This document shows positions 51,867 to 61,009 of a stretch of DNA of 64,000 nucleotides, piece by piece. A program made the translations under genes and the position numbers. Origin of the DNA: Halieaceae bacterium MED-G27 (lineage in GTDB: Bacteria; Pseudomonadota; Gammaproteobacteria; Pseudomonadales; Halieaceae); assembly GCA_002456975.1 (NCBI GenBank), contig NTKA01000003.1, positions 1 to 64,000 of the forward strand, in the 5' to 3' direction. Positions within the stretch are counted from its first letter, which is position 1; every line of letters begins with the position of its first letter. A model generated the notes under the pieces. That model was given only the letters and a program-made list of their open reading frames with translations. It had not been told where the DNA came from and ran no database searches.

Positions 51867-52934
51867 ATGAGTATTTTTGATCACTGCGCCTACTCGCAGC
51901 ATGAGCAGGTTCACTTTGTATCCGACAAAAGCACAGGATTGAATGCCATTATTGCCGTTCACGATACGCGTCTCGGACCGGCGGTCGGTGGCTGTCGAAT
52001 CCACGCGTATCCATCGAGCCAAGATGCGCTATCCGATGCTCTGCGCTTATCCCAAGCGATGACTTACAAAAACGTGCTAGCTGGCCTCCCATTTGGCGGC
52101 GGCAAGTCGGTCATTATTGCTGATCCACAAACCGAGAAAACGTCCGAAATGCTTGAGGTATTTGGCACCTACATCGACCAACTCGGTGGTAAATACATAG
52201 CTGCAGAGGACTCGGGCACCTCACCCTCGGATATGGCGCATATTGCAAAGACCACCCAGCATGTCGCAGGGCTATCAACAGAACATAGCGACGGGGATCC
52301 CTCCCCGGCGACGGCGCGAGGCGTTTTAGTGAGCATCCAGACAGCGGCTGAACATAAATTGGGACGTCGCCAGCTCGAGGGTCTATCAGTGGTAGTTCAA
52401 GGGCTAGGACACGTTGGGTTTGAGTTAGCAAAGCTACTAATGCGTGAAGGCGCCATCGTTTACGGATCCGACGCCAATCAAGAGAACTTAAACCGAGCCG
52501 CACAAGAGCTAGAAGTTCATCCGGTTGATGTTAACAGCTGCCTGAGTATGCCCTGCGATATTCTCGCGCCCTGTGCGCTTGGCGGCGTTTTGAATGAGCA
52601 CAACATTCCGAACTTGGCCATGAAAATCGTCGCGGGTGCGGCAAATAATCAACTAGCAACGCCCCAGGACGCGATTAGACTTGCCGATCGCGGCATCCTG
52701 TACTGCCCCGACTTTCTTATCAACTCTGGCGGCATTCTCGATATTTACCACCGCCGAACCAATGCGAGCGCCAATGTCATTCTGGATGCCGAAAAATCGT
52801 TCCTAGACCGCTTAACAGTAGTCTTAGAGACTGCAGCGAGACACTCGACCACTCCCTATCAAGTAGCGTCTCATATGGCTGAGCAACTGCGTGAAATGGA
52901 CACAGAAGCCCTATTGCCTAAGCAGGCAGCATAA
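51867..52934 (+). CDS. Leu/Phe/Val (Glu-family) amino acid dehydrogenase
   Basis: GPAVGGCRIHAYPS; MTYKNVLAGLPFGGGKSVII; VVQGLGHVGFELAKLL; GAANNQLATPQDA. Confidence 0.93.
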   Translation: MSIFDHCAYSQHEQVHFVSDKSTGLNAIIAVHDTRLGPAVGGCRIHAYPSSQDALSDALRLSQAMTYKNVLAGLPFGGGKSVIIADPQTEKTSEMLEVFGTYIDQLGGKYIAAEDSGTSPSDMAHIAKTTQHVAGLSTEHSDGDPSPATARGVLVSIQTAAEHKLGRRQLEGLSVVVQGLGHVGFELAKLLMREGAIVYGSDANQENLNRAAQELEVHPVDVNSCLSMPCDILAPCALGGVLNEHNIPNLAMKIVAGAANNQLATPQDAIRLADRGILYCPDFLINSGGILDIYHRRTNASANVILDAEKSFLDRLTVVLETAARHSTTPYQVASHMAEQLREMDTEALLPKQAA

Positions 52935-52954
52935 GTTCTTTGTGAGGAGTGAAA

Positions 52955-53031
52955 TGGGGTGGCTGATGGGTCTCGAACCCACTACCTCCGGAGCCACAAT
53001 CCGGTGCTCTACCTGGTGAGCTACAGCCACC
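52955..53031 (-). tRNA. tRNA-His (anticodon GUG)
   Basis: Minus strand GGTGGCTGTAGCTCACCAGGTAGAGCACCGGATTGTGGCTCCGGAGGTAGTGGGTTCGAGACCCATCAGCCACCCCA. Confidence 0.95.
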
Positions 53032-53104
53032 ACTGAAACGTTCAGCGCTAGGAAGCTTTTCGAAGGCTGACGCAAGCGCCCGTGGCATATTGGGCGCAAA
53101 ACAG

Positions 53105-53181
53105 TGGTCGGGGAGGAGGGATTCGAACCCCCGACATCCTGCTCCCAAAGCAGGCGCGCTACCAGACTGCGCTACACCCCG
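53105..53181 (-). tRNA. tRNA-Pro (anticodon UGG)
   Basis: Minus strand CGGGGTGTAGCGCAGTCTGGTAGCGCGCCTGCTTTGGGAGCAGGATGTCGGGGGTTCGAATCCCTCCTCCCCGACCA. Confidence 0.95.
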
Positions 53182-53315
53182 ACGTCGCGTGTGTCTAACC
53201 ACACGCGGGGCGCGAGTCTACAAGGTTTGCCCAGTGCCGGTCAATTGAGGAAATTGCTTTATGCGAGACAAAAAGTCTGAAAAAATCGCGCTACAAAAAA
53301 TACAGGGGGATCACC

Positions 53316-54161
53316 ATGTCAGCCATAGTGTTAGACGGTAAACATGTCGCGCAACTCACCGAGGCTGCGCTCACCGAGCGGGTCGCCGCTTTGAAAGCAA
53401 AAACCAATAACCGAACACCAGTGCTCGCAACAATTCTCGTCGGCGATGATCCAGCGTCGGCCACTTACGTCAAAATGAAGGGCAATGCTTGTCGGCGGAT
53501 CGGTATGGAGTCAAAGGCCATCGAACTCCCCTCCACCACTCGAACCAATGGTTTGCTCGCAGAGATCGAAGCGCTGAATAACGACCCTGACGTCCACGGC
53601 ATATTGTTACAGCACCCGGTACCGTCGCAGATCGATGAGCGCGCAGCCTTTGACATGATTGCTTTAGAAAAAGATGTCGACGGCGTGACCTGTCTTGGTT
53701 TTGGTCGAATGAGTATGGGTGAATCAGCTTATGGCTGTGCCACGCCTCAAGGCATTATGCGTTTGCTCGATCACTACGAAATCGAGTTATCGGGCAAACA
53801 TGCCGTCGTCGTGGGTCGCAGCCCAATTCTGGGTAAACCCATGGCGATGATGATGCTCCAGGCCGACGCCACCGTAACTATTTGTCACTCCAGAACTCAA
53901 GGCTTAGAAGAGCACATCAAGCGCGCTGACGTCATTGTTGGCGCTGTCGGCAGGCCCGAGTTTATTCGAGCCGACTGGATCAAGGATGGCGCGGTGGTGG
54001 TCGACGCTGGCTACCATCCCGGCGGTGTCGGTGATATTGAAATGGCGCCTCTCATCGATCGTGTTGCTGCTTACACACCCGTACCCGGCGGGGTTGGCCC
54101 AATGACCATCAATACACTGATCATGCAGACGGTTGAGTCAGGCGAAAAAGCGCTAGGTTAG
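53316..54161 (+). CDS. folD: Methylenetetrahydrofolate dehydrogenase/cyclohydrolase FolD
   Basis: [69 protein letters not shown]. Confidence 0.96.
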   Translation: MSAIVLDGKHVAQLTEAALTERVAALKAKTNNRTPVLATILVGDDPASATYVKMKGNACRRIGMESKAIELPSTTRTNGLLAEIEALNNDPDVHGILLQHPVPSQIDERAAFDMIALEKDVDGVTCLGFGRMSMGESAYGCATPQGIMRLLDHYEIELSGKHAVVVGRSPILGKPMAMMMLQADATVTICHSRTQGLEEHIKRADVIVGAVGRPEFIRADWIKDGAVVVDAGYHPGGVGDIEMAPLIDRVAAYTPVPGGVGPMTINTLIMQTVESGEKALG

Positions 54162-54182
54162 GTCAGCACCAACATTGCTCGG

Positions 54183-55178
54183 ATGATGATATTCGACAAC
54201 ATCGAGTTTCAGTATGTTGACGCCAATGGTGTCACACTGAGATTGGCATCAGCGGGCTCCGGTCCGCTAATCATTCTTTGTCACGGTTGGCCCGAAAGCT
54301 GGTATAGCTGGCGACATCAACTGCCGGTCCTGGCCGGTGCAGGGTTCAGAGCGGTCGCCTACGACGTGCGCGGTTACGGTGAGTCCGATAAACCGCACGC
54401 GATCGAGGCGTACACCCTGAATGCACTCGCCGGCGATGTTGTGGGCATCATCGATGCACTAGGCTACGAACAGGCGATTGTCATTGGGCACGACTGGGGT
54501 GGCCCTATCGCTCTGCATACTGCCCTCACCTATCGTGAGCGAATCTCGGCAGTGGGATCGTTATCAGTACCACATTACCTGCGACCGCCAATCCCGGCAC
54601 TCGATTTGTGGCGGGAAGTCTACAAAGATCGTTTCTTTTACCAGCTCTATTTCTTAAAAGAAGGCATTGCCGAGGCCGAATTTGAGGCCGATCTCCGACG
54701 CTCTCTATATCTCACCTATACCGCCATCGATGCCCGCGGCATGCGCCACCAACAGCAACAGCACGGGTCAGGGCTGGCGGGGATTAAAGGCCCCGATGCT
54801 AGTTTCCTTGAGGGTATGCACGAATTCCCGGAATACCCGCATTGGTTGCAACCCGAGGATCTTGACTATCTGGTGAGTCAATTTGAACTCAGTGGCAAGC
54901 GGGGACCATTTAATCGGTATCGGGCTCAAACTATCGATTGGCATGAATCTGAGCACCTCGATGGCGCCATGATCGAGCAACCCGCGTTTTTCATTACCGG
55001 CGACCTCGATCCTGTGAGCCAGTTTATACCCCTAGAGGTACGTATTACTGATCTAGTTGCAGCAAATTATCGCAACCTACTGATTGCCGAGGAGCTCGAT
55101 AATGTTGGTCACTGGACCGCTGAAGAGGCCCCAGATCAAGTCAATCACTATCTTCTGGACTTCTTGAACCGCTTATAG
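54183..55178 (+). CDS. Alpha/beta hydrolase (epoxide hydrolase-like)
   Basis: LCHGWPESWYSWRHQLPVLAGAGFRAVAYDVRGYGESDKP; nucleophile region VIGHDWGG. Confidence 0.9.
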   Translation: MMIFDNIEFQYVDANGVTLRLASAGSGPLIILCHGWPESWYSWRHQLPVLAGAGFRAVAYDVRGYGESDKPHAIEAYTLNALAGDVVGIIDALGYEQAIVIGHDWGGPIALHTALTYRERISAVGSLSVPHYLRPPIPALDLWREVYKDRFFYQLYFLKEGIAEAEFEADLRRSLYLTYTAIDARGMRHQQQQHGSGLAGIKGPDASFLEGMHEFPEYPHWLQPEDLDYLVSQFELSGKRGPFNRYRAQTIDWHESEHLDGAMIEQPAFFITGDLDPVSQFIPLEVRITDLVAANYRNLLIAEELDNVGHWTAEEAPDQVNHYLLDFLNRL

Positions 55179-55243
55179 CAGAGCCGCAAAGAGCTGCAGC
55201 CTAATTTTCTTGCAGATTAGTATTGGTCGTCGTGTCCGCAGGC

Positions 55244-56617
55244 CTAGCCTCGGCGCCAGGTACTGCCGTCAGGCCCGTCCTCGATCACGATGCCCACTGC
55301 GTTGAGTTCATCTCGTATCGCGTCAGCGCGCGCAAAATCTCTGGCCTGCTTTGCATCGAAGCGCTCCGCTACCAGTGTGTCGATGGCTGCTGCGTCCAAC
55401 GAGTCATCAAGTTTAGCGGCAAACCATGTCTCGGGATCCTCTTGCAGAATCCCCAGCAGATGCCCCGCACTCAGCAGCGCGGTTTTGGCAGCGCTGAGCT
55501 CGTCAGCCAACGCTTTGTTGAGTTGCTTGGCAAGCTGATGGAGTTCGGCGATGGCGGCAGGCGTATTCAAGTCGTCAAGTAATGCTTGAAACACTGGAGA
55601 TTCAATATTTAACACGGGCTCTGCTGGAACATCGGCCACATTTCTCAAACTGAGATAAAACCCATCGATCGCTGATTGTGCCTGCTCGAGTAATTCCTCT
55701 GAAAAATTAAGTGGCGAGCGATATTGAGCTGATAGCAATGCAAACCGCAGCACCTCACCCGGATAACGCTCGAGTAACTCTCGCACTGTGCGCACATTGC
55801 CCAGCGACTTCGACATCTTTTCACCATCCATGTCGATGTAGGCATTGTGCATCCAAAGGCCGACGAACTGACCACCATAAGCGCAACAGCTTTGAGCGCG
55901 TTCGTTCTCGTGGTGAGGAAAAATCAAATCACGACCGCCACCGTGGATATCGATAGCCTGCCCCAAGTGCTGATGAATCATAGCTGAGCACTCGAGATGC
56001 CAACCGGGTCTTCCGCGACCGTAGAGGCTATTCCAGCCTGGTTCGTCGGCTGCAGACGGCTTCCAGAGAATAAAATCCCCCGCATGACGCTTGTAGTCTG
56101 CAACCTCTACCCGCGCGCCTGCCATCATGTCGTCTAGGCTACGCCCGCTCAGCGCGCCATAGTCGGGCATCGAGCAGACATCAAACAGCACGTGGCCATC
56201 TGACTCGTAGGCATTGCCCGACTCGATCAAGCGCCGAGTCAGATCCAGCATGGCATCGACATGCTCAGTAGCAAGCGGCTCGATACTTGGGTCTAACGCA
56301 TTGAGCGCGCGCATGTCTTCCCGAAACTTGTCGGTGAATTCAGTCGAAATCGCTTCAATACTAACGTTTTGCTCGCGTGCAGCGACCATGATCTTGTCAT
56401 CGATATCGGTGATATTTCTGGCATAGGTCACTCTTGGATATAGCGCCTGCAAAACGCGAAACAACATATCAAACACAACCACTGGCCGTGCATTTCCAAT
56501 GTGCACAAGGTTGTAGACGGTAGGGCCGCACACGTAGAAACGAACATGGTCTGGATCAATAGGGGTAAACCGGCGCTTTTCGGTACCCATGGTGTCCGTA
56601 AGCCAGAGATCAGCCAT
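55244..56617 (-). CDS. cysS: Cysteinyl-tRNA synthetase
   Basis: [31 protein letters not shown]; starts within the 3' end of glnS. Confidence 0.95.
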   Translation of the reverse strand: MADLWLTDTMGTEKRRFTPIDPDHVRFYVCGPTVYNLVHIGNARPVVVFDMLFRVLQALYPRVTYARNITDIDDKIMVAAREQNVSIEAISTEFTDKFREDMRALNALDPSIEPLATEHVDAMLDLTRRLIESGNAYESDGHVLFDVCSMPDYGALSGRSLDDMMAGARVEVADYKRHAGDFILWKPSAADEPGWNSLYGRGRPGWHLECSAMIHQHLGQAIDIHGGGRDLIFPHHENERAQSCCAYGGQFVGLWMHNAYIDMDGEKMSKSLGNVRTVRELLERYPGEVLRFALLSAQYRSPLNFSEELLEQAQSAIDGFYLSLRNVADVPAEPVLNIESPVFQALLDDLNTPAAIAELHQLAKQLNKALADELSAAKTALLSAGHLLGILQEDPETWFAAKLDDSLDAAAIDTLVAERFDAKQARDFARADAIRDELNAVGIVIEDGPDGSTWRRG

Positions 56618-58262
56618 GACTGCCCCAGGAGTCACGCAATCCAATAATCTTGTTGAAAACCAGATGCTCAGACGTATGGTCGACTCGATCGGCAACAAAG
56701 TAACCGAGGCGCTCAAACTGAAAGCTGCTCTCATTGTCTGCAGCCACCAAAGAGGCCTCAGCGTAGGCCTGCTTTACTACTAGCGAATTTGGATTCAGGA
56801 CGCTGGCGAAATCATCGGCTTTGGCGGGATCGGCATCAGCAAATAATCGGTCGTATTCGCGGATCTCTGCCACGACGGCAGTATCAGTGGCGACCCAATG
56901 GATGACGCCCTTTGGCTTGACCCCATCGTCGGGGTCCTCCCCCAGCTGTTGTGGCACTAGGCATGCATGCACCGCAATCACCTCGCCGGCATCGTCTTTC
57001 TCACAGCGCTCAGCTTCGATGACATAGGCACCACGCAGGCGAACCCGCTTGCCTAGCACCAATCGCTTGAATTTCTTATTGGCTTCCTCTCGAAAGTCCT
57101 CACGCTCAATCCAGATTTCTTTAGAGAAATTAACCGATCGCGTTCCCATCGATGCTTCGCTGGGATGGTTAGCCAACTCCAGCGTTTCACTCCCCTCAAA
57201 ATTATCGATGACGACTTTCAGCGGGTCGATTACAGCCATCGCACGCGGCGCCTTTTGATTTAGCTCATTGCGAACAGCGCTTTCTAGCATCGCCACATCA
57301 ACCACGCCATCTGATCTCGAGGTACCCACCTCTTCACAAAAATGGCGAATTGCCGCTGCCGGGTAACCGCGACGTCGAAGACCCGCGATTGTCGGCATAC
57401 GCGGGTCATCCCAGCCGGCAACACTGCCATCGTCCACCAGCCCTTTCAGCTTACGCTTGCTGGTTACGGTGTAATTGAGATTAAGGCGTGCAAATTCAAA
57501 CTGACGAGGCTTTGATGGCACCGGAAGGTGCTCAATAAACCAATCATACAGCGGGCGGTGATCCTCGAACTCAAGCGTGCAAATCGAGTGAGATACACCC
57601 TCTATTGCATCCTCTTGGCCGTGTGCAAAATCGTAGGTCGGATAAATCGGCCAATCATCACCCGTCTGATGATGGGGTAACGCTCTAATGCGGTAAAGAA
57701 TCGGATCCCGCATATTAATATTGGGCGAGGCCATATCGATTTTAGCGCGCAGCACTCGACTGCCGTCCTCGAACTCGCCATCTCGCATCGCCGTAAATAG
57801 CGTGCGGTTTTCCTCGATGCTCCGATCCCGGAAAGGACTATTGGTACCCGGTGCCGTTAGACTCCCGCGCGTCTCCCGTGCCTGATCAGCACTCAAGTCA
57901 CAGACGTAAGCCAAACCCTCCTCGATTAAATGATGAGCCCAATCGTAGAACTGCTGAAAATAGCTTGATGCATACCGCACATCACCATGCCACTGGTAAC
58001 CGAGCCATTGCACATCTTGTCGAATGGCATCGATAAAAATTTGGCTCTCCTTCTCAGGATTGGTGTCGTCAAAGCGAAGATTGCAGACACCACCAAATTG
58101 CTCTGCCAGACCAAAATTCACGGTAATCGACTTGGCGTGACCAATATGTAAGAAGCCATTCGGCTCAGGCGGGAACCGGGTCACGACATTGGTCACGGTC
58201 CCGCTATCGAGGTCAGATTGGATCTGTGTGCGAAGAAAATTACTTCTGAGATCAGTGCTCAT
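56610..58262 (-). CDS. glnS: Glutaminyl-tRNA synthetase
   Basis: [42 protein letters not shown]. Confidence 0.96.
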   Translation of the reverse strand: MSTDLRSNFLRTQIQSDLDSGTVTNVVTRFPPEPNGFLHIGHAKSITVNFGLAEQFGGVCNLRFDDTNPEKESQIFIDAIRQDVQWLGYQWHGDVRYASSYFQQFYDWAHHLIEEGLAYVCDLSADQARETRGSLTAPGTNSPFRDRSIEENRTLFTAMRDGEFEDGSRVLRAKIDMASPNINMRDPILYRIRALPHHQTGDDWPIYPTYDFAHGQEDAIEGVSHSICTLEFEDHRPLYDWFIEHLPVPSKPRQFEFARLNLNYTVTSKRKLKGLVDDGSVAGWDDPRMPTIAGLRRRGYPAAAIRHFCEEVGTSRSDGVVDVAMLESAVRNELNQKAPRAMAVIDPLKVVIDNFEGSETLELANHPSEASMGTRSVNFSKEIWIEREDFREEANKKFKRLVLGKRVRLRGAYVIEAERCEKDDAGEVIAVHACLVPQQLGEDPDDGVKPKGVIHWVATDTAVVAEIREYDRLFADADPAKADDFASVLNPNSLVVKQAYAEASLVAADNESSFQFERLGYFVADRVDHTSEHLVFNKIIGLRDSWGSHG

Positions 58263-58438
58263 GACTAGCCCTTGTTAACGACGCGCGAGTGTATCAAGGC
58301 TCATTAACTAAGTCAGGACGGGTTGTCTCTCTTTTATCGCATTCCTTTGTTACAAAAGTGACGGAGTGCCACTTATTTTTCTCGTCGAAGCAAAACCCTG
58401 TCGGTATCATTGCGGTTTTCCCAAACTAAGCGGTAACA

Positions 58439-58948
58439 ATGACCATGACGCGCGTCCGTATGAGCACCATTCTTGGCGATATGACTCTTGAACTCGATGT
58501 TGAAAATGCTCCAAAAACTGTAGAGAACTTTGTGAACTATGCGAGTTCAGGCTTCTACGATGGCACTATTTTTCATAGGGTCATCAACAACTTCATGGTG
58601 CAAGGCGGTGGCTTCGATACCGGTATGCGCCAAAAAACCACCGAAGCCCCTATCGATAATGAAGCCAACAATGGTCTCAAAAATAATCGTGGCACGATTG
58701 CCATGGCCCGCACTATGGACCCCCATTCGGCCACCGCACAATTTTTTATCAATGTCAGCGACAACGACTTCCTCAACCACACTGCGGAAAACATGCAGGG
58801 CTGGGGTTATACGGTATTTGGGCAAGTAGTCGAAGGGCAGGAAGTTCTCGACAAGATTCGCGTGGTACCCACTGGGAGCCAGGCCGGTCATCAAGACGTA
58901 CCCGTTGATCCTGTCGTTATCGAGTCGGTGACTGTTCTAGACGACTAA
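58439..58948 (+). CDS. ppiB: Cyclophilin-type peptidyl-prolyl cis-trans isomerase
   Basis: [40 protein letters not shown]. Confidence 0.93.
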   Translation: MTMTRVRMSTILGDMTLELDVENAPKTVENFVNYASSGFYDGTIFHRVINNFMVQGGGFDTGMRQKTTEAPIDNEANNGLKNNRGTIAMARTMDPHSATAQFFINVSDNDFLNHTAENMQGWGYTVFGQVVEGQEVLDKIRVVPTGSQAGHQDVPVDPVVIESVTVLDD

Positions 58949-58950
58949 CC

Positions 58951-59661
58951 ATGAGTCAAACCCTGTTCATTAGCGATCTTCATCTCAGTGAAGACACCAC
59001 AGCAATCGAACAGGGTCTCTATCGCTTTCTTGAGCGCGAGGCTCATACCAGTCGCTTGTTTCTTTTGGGCGATATCTTCGAGGCCTGGATTGGTGACGAT
59101 GACACCAGCGACCTAGCCCTACGATTTGCTGAGGCGATGACATCCGTTGCTGACCGCGGTACGGAGATTTACTTCACCCGTGGTAATCGTGACTTTTTAA
59201 TGGGTTGCGATTACCTCGAGCGATTCGGAGGCCAACTGCTCGACGACATCACAGTTATCTCGGTTTGTGACCAGCCAACCGTAATCATGCATGGCGATCT
59301 ACTCTGCTCGGACGATACAGACTATTTGCAGTTCAGGGCCCTAGTGCACAACCCCGATTGGCAACGTGATGTTCTCAGTAAGCCTCTAGCAGAGCGAAGA
59401 GCGCTCGCAAAACAATTGCGGACGATGAGTTCGGAGGCGAGTAGTAACAAAGCCGAAGACATCATGGATGTTAACGCTAGCACGGTCGCTGCCACGATGT
59501 CGCAATATGGTGTCCAACGCCTGATCCATGGACACACTCACCGTCCTGCCCGGCACCCGCTAGACGCAGGCGAGAGAATCGTATTAGGTGATTGGACCGA
59601 CATGGGATGGTGCCTCAGAGAACGAGATAACCAGCTGTTGTTGGAACAATTCCCAACATAA
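58951..59661 (+). CDS. lpxH: UDP-2,3-diacylglucosamine hydrolase LpxH
   Basis: TLFISDLHLSED; LLGDIFEAWIGDDD; YFTRGNRDFLMG; LIHGHTHRPARH. Confidence 0.94.
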   Translation: MSQTLFISDLHLSEDTTAIEQGLYRFLEREAHTSRLFLLGDIFEAWIGDDDTSDLALRFAEAMTSVADRGTEIYFTRGNRDFLMGCDYLERFGGQLLDDITVISVCDQPTVIMHGDLLCSDDTDYLQFRALVHNPDWQRDVLSKPLAERRALAKQLRTMSSEASSNKAEDIMDVNASTVAATMSQYGVQRLIHGHTHRPARHPLDAGERIVLGDWTDMGWCLRERDNQLLLEQFPT

Positions 59662-59715
59662 GAAGCAGAGCACTCCCCAGTGAGTATCTGTTTAGTTTCC
59701 GGCTAAACCAATGAT

Positions 59716-60348
59716 TTAAGCGGCTTCAGCGATGGCAGGCACCCCCGAGTGAAACCTGAGCTCGGTGTCGGGGCTTTCTATGAGCGCCTGCTCCACTTGC
59801 TTCAATACTACCAGTCGTTCAGCGATCTCGTCCGATGTCGTCAACTGCTCGGCGAGTTTCAAATAATCTAGAAAATGCCGAGACTCACTTTTCAACAACG
59901 ATTGATAAAAATCGGCGAGCTCCCCATCAACATGCGGTACGAGAGCGGCAAATCGCTCACAAGAACGCGCTTCGATCAGAGCTCCCACAAGTAATGTATC
60001 GACCAGCTTATGGGGCTCTCGGCCTCTAACACAGTCTCTGAGACCTTGTGCGTAGCGCGATGCTGAAATCGGTACATAATCGAAGCCTCGTCGCTGAATA
60101 ATCGAGAGGACCTGCTCAAAATGGCGTAGTTCCTCTCGCGCTAGTCGCGACATTTTGTGCAGGAGCGAGGGATTGTCGGTGTATCGGTGCATTAAGCTCA
60201 GGGCAGTGGCCGCCGCCTTCTTCTCGCAATTAGCATGATCGATAACAAGCAGCTCCAAATCGCCCACCGCGGCCTGCACCCAGGAATCAGGTGTGCGACA
60301 CGGAAGAAACGCGTCGATTGATGATAAATCCACTGCAGCCTTGGGCAT
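59716..60348 (-). CDS. miaE: tRNA-(ms2io6A)-hydroxylase MiaE
   Basis: Di-iron ligands in DHANCEKKAAATALSLM, ARSCERFAAL, ESRHFLDYLKLA. Confidence 0.88.
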   Translation of the reverse strand: MPKAAVDLSSIDAFLPCRTPDSWVQAAVGDLELLVIDHANCEKKAAATALSLMHRYTDNPSLLHKMSRLAREELRHFEQVLSIIQRRGFDYVPISASRYAQGLRDCVRGREPHKLVDTLLVGALIEARSCERFAALVPHVDGELADFYQSLLKSESRHFLDYLKLAEQLTTSDEIAERLVVLKQVEQALIESPDTELRFHSGVPAIAEAA

Positions 60349-60360
60349 TGACTAGGTCTC

Positions 60361-60876
60361 CTACTCTTGAAACAAGTCAGGGGTTGCTTGATACCGCTCG
60401 TAATGGGCCGAGGACAGTACCCAAAAGTCCTCATCGATCTTATCGCGCAATTCTACCAGCGATAAATCTGACCATTCAGCATGGACAAAAAAACCATACT
60501 TCGAAGGATCTTTTATCTGACTCGCTCCCGCTCTTAACAGCTGAAACAACCAGCTGTAGGCATCGTGAGTAGGATCATAGCGTACCTGCTGTACATCAAG
60601 CTGCCATTGCAACAGGCCAGCGTCTTCGACCGTGCACTTGTGTGCGCAAGCCTGCGATAAAAAGGCTGACAACCGCTTATCGACGATACGCTTCTCTTCC
60701 TGGGTATACCCATTCCAATCGATCACTTCGTGACTGAACCGTTTACACCCTCGGCATACAGCATCACCGATACCGGTCGAACAGACGCCAATACAGGGTG
60801 TGCGGACCGGGGGTAGCGTCGCGGCTTTCGGTTTGTCAATGACGGAAGGCATGGAGTCGGAGTTTAGGCCAAACAT
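60361..60876 (-). CDS. DUF1289 domain-containing protein
   Basis: TPCIGVCSTGIGDAVCRGCKRFSHEVIDWNGYTQEEKRIV: CxGxC...CxGC DUF1289 motif. Confidence 0.85.
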   Translation of the reverse strand: MFGLNSDSMPSVIDKPKAATLPPVRTPCIGVCSTGIGDAVCRGCKRFSHEVIDWNGYTQEEKRIVDKRLSAFLSQACAHKCTVEDAGLLQWQLDVQQVRYDPTHDAYSWLFQLLRAGASQIKDPSKYGFFVHAEWSDLSLVELRDKIDEDFWVLSSAHYERYQATPDLFQE

Positions 60877-61009
60877 CTCGTGAATGCACAGAATTAGCCA
60901 GATCGCTATCGACAGAGTTGGGCACAGGTTACAATGCTTGGTAATACGAAATAATACGCGATGCCGGAACGAGCGTTCGCGAACAACATCATCTGGGGGA
61001 ACAGAACTC

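Noticed and set aside
52911-53202. Minus ORFs 52911-53099 and 52918-53202 (GVAQSGSAPALGAGCRGFESLLPDH...)
   Set aside because: Translation artefacts across tRNA-His and tRNA-Pro.
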